DNA of 64,000 nt from Cardiocondyla obscurior (lineage: Eukaryota > Arthropoda > Insecta > Hymenoptera > Formicidae). The notes beneath the pieces are model-generated. The model was not told the DNA's origin. It did not search any database and was given only the letters and a program-made list of their open reading frames with translations. Numbering within the stretch: the first letter of the stretch is position 1; each line of letters begins with the position of its first letter. Position numbers and translations under genes: made by a program. This document shows positions 13,301 through 23,471 of the stretch, piece after piece. The DNA is taken from the NCBI RefSeq assembly GCF_019399895.1, contig NC_091875.1, forward strand, positions 186,001 to 250,000, in the 5' to 3' direction.

Positions 13301-14998
13301 GCCCGTCATAAAATGTACTCCGTCTGGAGTGATCACCGGCTGACCTGCAACGAAACTACCGTTTGCCATCACTTGACCCGCTACGAATTTTGGCCCCTCT
13401 TCCGTTAGAACGGTCTGACCCTCGACAAACTTACTTCCCTCGCTTGAATGCAGTATCTGACCTTGCACGAAACGCTCTCCTCTTTCAGTCTTTAAAATTT
13501 GCCCAGCGACAAACACCGGCGATTTCGCTCCGTCAGGCTCGTTCACTGTAACAATCTGTCCGGGAACTAACAGAGGACCGTCAGGCGTATTGAGAGTTAA
13601 TCCTGGAACAAAAATAGAGCCTTGAGGCGTTTGTAAGGTTTGTCCGGGTACGAAAACGCTGCCGGAAGGTGTATGGACCGTTTGACCAGCGACAAATCTT
13701 TCCGCTGATTTAATATCCAGCTTGAGACCTTTAACGTTATGCATCGTAATTTTTTTGCCAGCGGGCAAGGTTCGTATTAATTCTGAAATTTCTTCTATTT
13801 TAGGCAGACACTCGAATGCTCGTTCTCCAGCCTGTAAGAATTTTTCCGTCACGTTCGCACTCCCTTCAAGTTCGTTGTGCGAAATAGTTGGAATTAAATT
13901 CTGCAGCGTAATGTCAGGTTTCGCGATTAAAGGTGTCAGCGGTTTTGAAATAGCGACTGCTTCAAAACCGCCTACAAAGTCGGATATAGGACTAGCGTAT
14001 AACATTGGTTCTTGATCTATAATTTGCGGCTCGATTTTTATAGGTGTCGGTATTTTCTCTATCACGGGTACACCGACTGATTTTTTCGCATTTTGTTGCA
14101 ATAAATTCCAATCTAATACGTTAGAAATCGGTTTCGCTGCATCCTTGAGAATATTCGACATGTTGACGATATCGAAAGATTTGAGCCTCGCCTGTTTCGC
14201 ATTCACGTGCTTCCAGTCCTCCGTTTCTTCTTTAACTTCTTCTTTGATGCTTCTCAGTTTAAGCTGTTTGGTACGTTGAAACTCCTCTTCATCTGCTCTC
14301 TCCTTCTCTTCAAAAAATTTTTTTGCATAATTTAATACAGTTTGCTTTTTCTTCTTTCGTTTTTTAGCCTCGGCCTCAAGTTTTTCTCTTTCCTTCAGCA
14401 CCTCCTCTCGCGGTCCCATGCCGTCATAAAGATTTTCAAAATCTTGTAAATTCTTAAAATCCACGGACACGTTTTTTCCCTGCTTCAATCTTAGCAAAAC
14501 GGTGTCGCAATCTCTCGACAGCATAACATCCTTGACGTCTCCGTCTCTGACAGCAGCTTCCAACTTGGCTGGAAACACAAGGCTGCATCTTCGCTCCTCC
14601 ACCGTGTATACGAATTTCTCCGCTTCCTCGATCGGTGTCTGCTTCGTGTTCAAAAGTTCTCTCAGAACACGTTGCTGTTCGCCCTCGCCCTCCAGAATCG
14701 GAAAGACGTAGCGATAATCCTTGAGCACCACATGTCTCTTTTTCTCGCCGACGATTAGACCGGCAGTATAGTGATGCGGGCCTAAGCCTGACGCTTTCGT
14801 CGTGATTTTGCATTGCGATTTGTCATGGGCGTGCGCGCCCAGCAGCACCGGAATGTAATGATGAGTCGGCAGGCCGTATGACTTGCCGGTGATGCGGCAG
14901 AATCGTTTCGCATCCGCTGGGCTAATTGGTGGTAGAAGTGGAAAATAATTTGGTCTGGGGAGACCCCGACTTTTGCCCGTGATCCTGCAGAAGGACAT
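10397..14998 (-). CDS. Alternative 5' exon of Unc-89 encoding a FVPGQ-repeat N-terminal module (or an overlapping separate gene)
   Basis: A single uninterrupted frame runs from ATG 14998 to a TGA at 10364-10366 (1,544 residues). An in-frame TAA at 15017-15019 supports this start. Residues 1-90 hold three related units (FCRITGKSRGLP, FCRITGKSYGLP, CKITTKASGL, each followed by PxxY or HHY). About residues 90-200 look globular, and 220-280 are Lys/Glu-rich and probably helical. Residues 434-916 carry the FVPGQ repeats. The rest looks alpha-helical with poly-Q and Ser-rich pieces, ending HFEPLHVFSALRLNRPAAH and a Ser/Thr-rich tail. Nine codons before the stop is a donor, GACCGG|GTAAAG (last exon base 10397). 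It is phase 0 and joins the phase-0 SH3 acceptor at 10001 (GSFDR|GSSENYVVV). I therefore read it as an alternative obscurin N-terminus; a stand-alone 1,544-residue protein remains possible. I recognise no named family. Confidence 0.78.
12250..13705 (-). repeat. Coding tandem repeats, about 30 units of 14-15 residues (consensus FVPGQxVxTxxGPx)
   Basis: Within the large exon, residues about 434-916 are consecutive units such as FVPGQIVDTKVGPT, FIPGQVIYTEEEGSR and FVPGQTVDTPDGPR. I count about 30, with variants FVAGQ, FVEGQ, FVQGQ, FMTGQ, FCPGK and IVPGQ. One ~55-residue interruption sits between the 18th and 20th units (about 12740-12930). The units near 12290-12620 are most alike, suggesting recent local duplication. 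The alternating hydrophobic and beta-turn (PG, DG, EG) pattern suggests short beta-hairpins or a beta-solenoid; this is inference. Confidence 0.9.
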
Positions 14999-15358
14999 TG
15001 TTTCCTTCCGAAATAATTATTCAACGCTCAAAGTCATTAGTGATATTTTATAATTGCAAAGAGGTGTCATTATCAAATCATTATCAAAGAGATAGACGAT
15101 AATTAATCCTGATCACATTGATTATATCACGATTATTTTTCATTGTGCCCATCCACGATAACTCGAAGTTATTAATAAATAAAATAATTAGTAGCGGTCT
15201 ATAATTTTAATGAAACATTGATTCTAATAGATATGTTAAGATTCTAAAATTTTCGATGGTTTAGACTCGCAAAAATTCACAAGCTCACAAATCGTGTGAA
15301 TCATTAATCTTGGACGAGCGAAAGCTCGTGTTTTAACAAGGCTCAGACCAAAGCTCGA

Positions 15359-15364
15359 TTTATA
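15359..15364 (-). promoter_or_regulatory. Candidate TATA box for the large-exon Unc-89 transcript
   Basis: TATAAA on the minus strand lies about 360 nt upstream of the ATG at 14998. A small perfect hairpin (stem ACGAGC/GCTCGT around a 4-nt loop, near 15313-15328) lies about 40 nt downstream and would fall in the 5'UTR. A TATA motif in AT-rich DNA is weak evidence on its own. Confidence 0.25.
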
Positions 15365-18199
15365 CACCGCTTTCTTTCTTAAGAATTAATCTTCAATCGC
15401 GTTATTTATGTCCGCACCGCCGGCGACGTGGACAAATAGGTATTACCTCGAAACTTGGCATACGATAGAAGAAATCGAGGCTTTGCGCTTTCAATCATTT
15501 GTACGCATCGTCGTCTCGCCCCCGCCGCAATATCGTTCGCTAAATTTTGTATCGACCTCTTTTATCGATTCATCCATATATTCATTCATATATGCCTCAA
15601 TTCTAGCATCTTGCCAAGAATTTTTTTCTCTTTTCTCTATCAAAATGTTCGGCTTAGGCCACGGTATTGTCAGTAATTTTCGTTGTAGATTTTTGTAATT
15701 GATCCAAAAGTTAATTAAGATTCCACCACGTTGTCGCCTATAAAAAGAAATTTATCTTCCTGCTCGAACATACATCCGTACAATTATTTATTCTCAGTCC
15801 TCACAGAACAAGCATTTAACCATTTGACATTTTACTTTTGATTACTTAACATCTAGCACACGCGTCACCTGCTCATGTTATATTAAAGCGATTTTCACAG
15901 TTTACTTTTCATATTTATAGTCTTTTATATTTAAAAAAAAAAAAAAAAAAAAAAAAGTACTTTTTGATGTCATATATTACAAATCGCAGTCTTGATACTC
16001 TAACTAATCCACTTATCAATTCTGTATAATGTACATTCATGCAAACGATATAATAGTTATTCAAAAATACTTAATAAAAAATGTAAATTTTTGTAAAAAA
16101 AAACATTAATCACTTGTCTTTAGTACTTATATGGCAGCACAGAAATTATCTCAGTCCATTGACAACGATCAGTCCCGCAAGATAAAAGTTCTTCCTAAAT
16201 TTCTTTCCGTAAACTGATGTTCAAAGTTAATATCGATGTTGGAAGTAAAAAATTATTATATTCCTCATAATTTCATCCTTACTCAATAAAAGTATTAATT
16301 CTCTTTTTATTATTTTATGTAATACTTAGTTCTTTGTTCTTTTTTTTTCCGGTGTAATCAGATACATTTTCCATTACTTTCATAGAGTCTTTATTAATTT
16401 CGTAGTACGCGTAGATCTTTGTTCGTGCTAATCACCGAGCAGAGCATCCTCACTCTCACTACACCGGTCACATCGTTCAAGCTTTTCGCGAGATGCGGTC
16501 CTCCCGAAAGGGTATATCGGCGATACGCGGCGAAAGCGAGACTACACTCTGCGTACGAAGTGGCTAAGAGCCGTTTGCACGGCGAGTTTCTCTCTCTCGT
16601 CTCCCACGACCAGAAATAGCCTACCCTTCTTACACTTCTCCAATACATCTTTAGAACGGAGTACACGGACCCGGATCTCCGTAAAGTCGTACATGGCCCA
16701 CACCAAGGTTTTAGTGCTTGGAAGTTAGCACGTAAAAGTCTTTCGCGTTTCAGAAGTCATGGGTTTTCCCATGCACTCGGTAGCCGCTATTCTAAATCCG
16801 CGTAACATTTCAAATGCGCCACGTTCCATCGAAATAATTAAAATTGAAGTTAATTATCTGCTTATAACTACGCCACCATTGATTTACCAGAGGAACGTTT
16901 CTTTTATTTATTTATAATGTAATTTGGAAGTTCTCTTACGTCCTGATTTTGCAAGCTTAGTAGCGTATATTTTAATAATTTAATTTAATAAAATTAGATT
17001 TAAAATGTCAATTAATTGCTTAATCGTTTAAGTAATGTAACGTGACGAGATTCATTTTAAATATCTTTAATAGCGGGCTTAATTCCCAGTGATAAATCGT
17101 TAAATTCCTGACACATCGTTGATTTAAAAAGATCAAGAGAGGGTTTGCTCGAGATGGTTAAGCCCCTCGTAAACAAATGCGCGGACGCTTTGTTGGCAAT
17201 GTCGAGTAAAATGGGCGCGATAAAGCTTTACAATGAAAAACGATGAGAATGAGCGACGGCTCTTAAACTTAAACTTCAATCGGTGCCAGTATGCTGGCAA
17301 ACGACGGAAAAATCGCGCGAGCATCCAAAATGCACTTGAATATTTTTATGACCGTGCAAGCAATTTTCCGCAAGCGACTTTATGGATCAAAGCTACTTCA
17401 ACGTTTTGTTCTCCGGTCGTTCGCGGTGATTTACGACAACTGTTAGCTTCCTCAGGGAATTATGATCTACTGGGTGCAAAGTCGATACCGATTTGTGAAA
17501 GAGCATAATATTACAATATATGAGATCATCAGCTTTCGATGAGAAGTTAAATTTACTACCAAAGAGAAAAAAAGGGAGGATTATTTTGTATAATTATCTA
17601 AGTAAATTAAAAAAAATTTATTACGAAAATCAATTATAACGCTGAGTTATTTTATTATATTCTCAACTGCACTTCCCCTTGAAATTGAAAATTTTGAAAG
17701 ATTCTCTTAGATGATGCCTGGCGATGAGGCGCCAGACATATGCATTTCGTGAGCGGAATTCGTGATCGCTCATACATATAACTCACTGACGACCGATAAA
17801 CGCATCTGGCTGTTGTTGAAGCTGTACGACGCGAAAGGCGGCCAAAAATAGAACGAGAATAAAAACCAATCACCCCCAATGTCGGGCAATTGCCTCGCGT
17901 ATAAATGTAAATCGTGTAAACCTGTCGTACTTTGTTCTCAATCTGCATTAAAAATAGTTTATACTCTGTTCTCCAGTTCCAGGAATGTCTCAAGATAATA
18001 GGGTGAAGCATGTGCTAAAGTAACAGTGATAATGTGCGTTCCAAAAGCTTAATGAGATAAGAAATGTAGAAAGCTGATAATAACAAAAATAAAATATGGC
18101 TTTCATTCTTGAATTCTATGCCTCGTGCAAGCAATAAAAAATATAGAATAACGTAATAATAATTAATTATGCGTATTAAAATACTAAAAAAAATCGTAT

Positions 18200-19001
18200 G
18201 ATTAAATAATGTTAACTAATATATAATACGTAACAGTTAAGAAGCATCAATATTTTATTACATGGCGATACCCCAAGTCGAAACTTAATAGGGTTGAGGG
18301 AGCAGATATTTCGGTACGCCAGCGCAAAACTTTTTCCGAGAAGCACGAAACGCATTCGACATAACGCATCCCTTGTGTGCATCGCGCGAAAGAGAACGAT
18401 CCGAAAAAGATCGTTGAGCGAAAGTCCGACGGGCGTAAAAAGGGAAGACAACGTGCGAAGACGAAAGACACGCACGCGTATCGCGGGAGTGCTCGAAATG
18501 GCGATGCGTGGACCACAGGTTTTGGCATTGAATCAGGTATTCCATCTACCTCTGTCACGCACCCCGTCTTTGGTCGCCTCTCGATCATAGTAGCTCCCAA
18601 AGTTTTCCAATGGGTTGACGTGATGTCAAAAAAGATGTTACCGTCGTCAAGGACATGTCAATCAGGCGCCCTGAATGGAACTCACGTAGTCTAGAGGCTC
18701 CAAGTGTAGTACTTACGTTGCCCCTTGTATTATTTTTCAAAATAAAAAAATTTGTCTCTAAAAGCTGTTTAAATAAAGTACGTTTTATAGAAATAGTATT
18801 TTCGTGTTTTGAGAAATAATTTTTATAAAAAAAATCCTCAAATATAATATTATTTACTGTGATAAATTCTCGTTTGATGTTTGTTTCGGTCTCAAGTAGT
18901 TTATGTCGAACGCACGTGTGATATATCGTATAAAGTTTACAGTTATCTAATAAAATATTGATGCTTCTTAACTGTTATGTATTAGTTAACATTAATTAAT
19001 C
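18200..19001. mobile_element. Non-autonomous element with ~55-bp terminal inverted repeats
   Basis: The left arm 18200-18260 and right arm 18949-19001 are inverted copies; the segment AACAGTTAAGAAGCATCAAT and its flanks match almost perfectly, with an outer part GATTAA/TAATGTTAACTAATA. The arms enclose about 690 bp, of which 18290-18720 is markedly GC-richer than its surroundings. Open frames inside are short and resemble no transposase, so it looks like a MITE-like or foldback element. No clear target-site duplication is visible, and the superfamily is undetermined. Confidence 0.7.
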
Positions 19002-19131
19002 TAAGCAATTTTTTATTTCTCTCAGTTGTAATTTTGTTTCATTTTAAACAAGGAAGATGTAATAAAATATACTTACAGCTGAGAAAAATAGAAGCTCTTT
19101 TTCTTCTTTTTTTTTTAAGATTGATACTCAC

Positions 19132-19387
19132 TCTGCCTGTTAAATGTACTTCTTCAGTTACTTCTCGTTGAATTCTCGTTCCGCCAATGGTACGGGATAA
19201 CTCCAACGAAAATTCTGTGGAAACAATACACAATATATTTGAAAAAAAATCAGAGACAAAAGTAATGTACTTACATTTTTGATGCGTAATAATTTAAAAA
19301 ACAGGCAGATAGTAAGTTTTCAACAAGTGTATATTATATACCTTTTTTTCTTTTGGATGTAGTACTCATTCGCGAATTAAATGCCAT
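19132..19387 (-). CDS. Unc-89: Short alternative N-terminal exons of Unc-89
   Basis: Two small exons encode a basic leader. Exon 19387-19342 starts MAFNSRMSTTSKRKK and ends in phase 1 (AAAG|GTATAT). Exon 19214-19132 (acceptor TCCACAG) continues EFSLELSRTIGGTRIQREV to TGR and ends in phase 0 (GGCAGA|GTGAGT). The ATG is preceded by a 5'UTR piece that starts at a CTGTTTCAG acceptor near 19421 and has stops in the upstream frame. Joining to the SH3 exon at 10001 is phase 0 and gives a short basic leader before SH3, as in nematode UNC-89. A weak in-frame acceptor also exists at about 15005, six nt before the large-exon ATG. Assignment to Unc-89 rests on strand, phase and resemblance of layout, not on a sequence match. 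Confidence 0.65.
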
Positions 19388-20451
19388 TTTTGTGCTTTAG
19401 TCAATGTTACATCATTATTCTGAAACAGATATAAATAAAAATAATTACAATTTTAATTTTACACATGTACATTTGTAAAATATTTTTTAGGCACAAGTTA
19501 AAAAAAAAAAAAAAAAAAAAAAAGTTTACAAGTTCTTGAAATTCTTTCTTTCGAGCAGTAGGTAAGTTATCCACGTTGAAAAGATGAGAAAACACAGCAA
19601 ATGTATCCAGAGAAATCTTCTAAATTATCATCAACCGCACGATCTAATACCTGTTTAAATCCACATTCAAAATCACAGGTATAATAAAACTCGCAACAGT
19701 TGCCAACTGCAAGTTAACTTTAGGTTGACAATAATTTACAAGCAAAATGAAATCTTTCTACATCATTCAGATAGCACTATAGCTCTGTTAATATCTCTCG
19801 CTTTATTTCATTGTCGGCTAAATTCTGCAACGCAAAGTGAAATAAAGAATACGAGGTTCTAAAACGAAGCAACAAACTTCCACCTTCGATTATTCTCAAT
19901 CACTCAAGTCTTTTAAATTAATTAACCGTAAAGACTTAACCTCACGGCTCTTAAAGTTAGAGATTAAAAAGAAATATATATATATCCTACAAGACAATAC
20001 TGTTCGAGGATGATTTCTCCTGTTGCGTGAAAAGCGTCGTCGTTTACGACGGTCCTTGATTCTGCCATCGATGCCGTAATTCATTACCTAATTGCCAGAG
20101 ACAGCCGCGATAAGTCGTATTGCGCGAATGATTAAAGTAAGCGTCCCAGTGGATCAACCTAACCTTTGGTTTGAGAGATTCGAAATCTATTTCCGACGCG
20201 CGAACAGTTGTAGTCGTTCGTCGCGATTGGTTGACTCTGTCGGCTCGTCGCGGTGTTGGCCGCATTTTCGTCTGTTGCGCTGTTAATCGGGGTCACTTCC
20301 GCTATTCAAATTATCGTAACACGAGGGCGGCGTTGATTCGCAGTATCGATTCATTTCAGGAAGAACCGCGACGCAATTAATTACAAATGTCGATGTAAAT
20401 TCCGACTTTCGAAATACGCGCTGCTCACATTAATTTTTACATTAAATTATA

Positions 20452-20487
<36 letters not shown>

Positions 20488-22591
20488 AATATAAATGTAA
20501 TTTACTATAAACTTTTTGCCACCTTTCGTTGCCGCGATTGCGATTGTTGACGCAATGAAGGCACTAGTGTGCTAATTCGTGATCCACCTAGACGTTTTAC
20601 TGCAATGAAAATATACTATCTTTGTGTTAAACGACGATACATCCGCTACTTCGCATGGCTTAAACACATGGCCCCAGAGCTATCGTATAAGCCTTTCTCA
20701 AATGCAAATCTTGATCAAAAATTAGTAGCTTAGAATTTGTATGGCTAGTGACAGTATTACTGACACTGATTAAAATTGAAAAATAAATATTTCCAGATAA
20801 TAACAAAGAAATTTCTTTACCGATTTGTTAGTGGAAAACATATTTAGAAATTGATAAAATTTATCGCTTATAGTATAGTGAAAGTAGTTTTCATTGTTCT
20901 ACGCAAATTAAATCCAGTTTAAATCACATATTTTGCTAAATAAAATCTGTAGTCGCATTCCTAAACTGTCAGCTCATATGTATAACTCTGTTTACATGAA
21001 GCTAAAAACTTGGCCTTCCTACGGTTTGATTCACTAAATGCTTGACTCTGGGAAACCGTGCCAGGAAAATAGTGCAGCTATTTTATGAAGCACCTTGAGA
21101 GCGACCAGAGCTATGTAAATTCCATTTAGCCAGAAATTTCATACTGTACTCATTATTGCGGTTACACGTCTTATCGTTCGTCTTACTTGCGAGAGGAATT
21201 TTTTAATGTAATATTTAGAAAGCAAAAACCTATATGAACGGACATTTGGCTTACGACGATATTGGTCTTCAGACTTTAATTAATTACCCGCACTTAATCT
21301 ATATGTTTCACTAAAGCGAAATGTCTGCTTGTACGTCCTCACGACGGCTCGAAAAACTATCGTCGTTAAATTCGTTACAAGCAACGTGCCATGCGGAAGC
21401 ATGGCAGAGCGTCAGTATTTTACACCTGTCATTTCAGACAAATCGGGCAGTCAGCCGAATGCGTATGTTCCAACATTACTATTATCACATCAATTCCGCG
21501 TGTCATTCATAGCCAGAGTTTAATGCAATAATAAATATTAATGCAATATTCAGTGCTAATAAAGAAGTTTCGTTATGACATCAATTATACACTTCCAATT
21601 GTCGCACGTTCATTATTTAATATAAAAAAAAATATATCTTGTACTTGCACGTAAGCATACGTAAACCGTTCGCAGCAGAATATACGTGTCCAGCCTGGAG
21701 CACGGGGGTGAATTAAACGGGGATGAAACTCCGATGAACGAAGCGAAAGATGACGATGGTTTGACCTATCGAACGAGCTCTACATCGAAATCGGCACCTT
21801 AACGCTAACATTCGACACTTGCACAACACACTCGCGCGAAAATAGCACCAACGAGCTGAGCTGACACGGGACGAACGAGAGAAAGAAGAAGAGACAACGG
21901 CCAGAAAGGGAAACGCGATCAGGGGAGGAAGAAGAAGAAGATTAAGAGAGCTGTCTCAGGGGAAGAGAAGAAGGAGAGAGATGTGCACTGACCTCTAGGA
22001 CCTCCGAGATTACCGCGGATCTCACTCACCAACCCTCGGATTATCGGTTTTAGCGCGTAAAGAAAAAAAGTAATCGAATTACGTGTGCAAGATGATCTTC
22101 GTCGCCGATCCCCGTCGACGTCGTCGAGTAGCTCGCTCGTCACTTCGGCTATCTAGGAATCCCCGAATAAATCGCCCGAGCCAGTGAGGAAGCCAGCCGA
22201 CGGCTATCTCGAGACTGCTACCAATGCCAGCGACAACGCGTCCCAAGCACAATTTCTTCTTCTTCTCTTCTCTACCTCCGCCGTCGTCATCGATAGCGTG
22301 CTTCACTCACTCCGAATTGCTCCCCTAAATCTTTCTCCTTAGCGATATCTTCCTTTTATCCTTCGCGCATTAATTCTTGAAATTCTTCTTATTTTCGAAT
22401 CGCGCTACATTTGGGTCGATGTAGTCATTGCTCCGATTAAATCTTCTGCGGTAATTGTGGTGTGTGAGTTGAGTAATATGTCCGTAAACACCTTGTCTGT
22501 AAAGATGTATACATATATATAATAATGCGCAACGTATTAAAAAAAAATTTTATCATTGTCTTAATATAAAAAAAAAAAAAAAAAAAAATTA

Positions 22592-22622
<31 letters not shown>

Positions 22623-23471
22623 TTTAATAAAATTAATAAATAAATAAAATAGTTTTAAAAAATTTAAACTATTTGTTATCACATTTTTAATATTACATGG
22701 CATTTCTTATATTTCTTTTAAAGTTTGCTTATATAACTAAATATTATTCGGCCTCTTTTAATTTATTTCATATTTTTATTTGTAATACAACGACCTATTC
22801 TTGTTTTATAAACGAAATGGCTAAAATAGGACTGCAACAGAGTCATTGTTATGGGGTTTGCATGTGCTAATTTGTAACGCAGTCGATCGGCCGCGTTTCA
22901 AGTTGCTTCTAATAATAATCAATGCCTACACGTCTCTCCAGGGATTTCTCTTCACGAATTTAAATCAATATCTAGACAGCTGCACACTTGAATAAAATTA
23001 TACTAACTGCAACATATTTTATTATTTATCTACAAACATTAACATTAATTAGCTACAATTTTTAAAGATTCTAAATGTTCTATACTGCAAACAAAACGAG
23101 CAGCTAATTTCAACATGAGAACGCTTTCAATCCAATGAAGTAATTCGCAATAAAACGAGATCGACAAGAAGAAAAAACATCATTCATGTGTCGATTATCG
23201 GTCGTAAATTTTGATCTACATGTCTGTCGATGTAGTTATGATAATAAGTAAACAAAAATACGCATGCTTTCGGTTTCGCCAATGAAGGATAAAGAAGTGA
23301 GGTCTGATCTACGAATACTACATAAATCACAAATTAAAAAAGAAAAAGGGAAAGGAAAGATTTTCTCGTTAAGCTAGTAAATACTTCGTAAATGATACCA
23401 AGAGACTCGAGCAAACGCTATAGGTATTCTTGGCACCGTACGTATTTGCCAATTTTATTTTATCACGATAC
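19388..23471. other. 5' flank/intron of Unc-89 and divergent promoter region
   Basis: No coding exon recognised. It holds poly-A/T tracts (19501-19523, 20454-20483, 22568-22620 with TA repeats), a GC-richer block at 20030-20390 and the candidate first-exon block near 22033-22330. It separates the minus-strand Unc-89 from the plus-strand avidin-like gene, so it should contain both promoters. Confidence 0.5.
22033..22330 (-). promoter_or_regulatory. Candidate promoter and non-coding first exon of Unc-89 (short form)
   Basis: A GC-richer block in an AT-rich surround ends on the minus strand with a strong donor, GGGTTG|GTGAGTGAG (exon side ending about 22033). The next minus-strand acceptor suited to a 5'UTR is CTGTTTCAG near 19421, just ahead of the short Unc-89 leader. 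Open frames across the block are low complexity and resemble no family, so I treat it as untranslated. The transcription start is not identifiable by eye. Confidence 0.3.

Larger units (their letters stand above)
14999..19131. other. Intron or intergenic stretch between alternative Unc-89 starts
   Basis: No recognisable exon in about 4.1 kb. Open frames at 15408-15698 (+), 16394-16666 (-) and 17233-17508 (+) show no known motif and no convincing splice sites. The block contains the ~800-bp inverted-repeat element at 18200-19001. Confidence 0.5.

Noticed and set aside
12293..13408. Plus-strand open frames opposite the FVPGQ array (12293-12718, 12719-13198, 13211-13408)
   Set aside because: They are antisense shadows of the periodic repeat; the repeat period keeps the opposite frame open.
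17901..18011. Possible minus-strand exon (acceptor TTTTTAATGCAG, coding IENKVRQ)
   Set aside because: It would be a 21-nt micro-exon with a poor donor, and it is not needed to connect the Unc-89 leader in phase.
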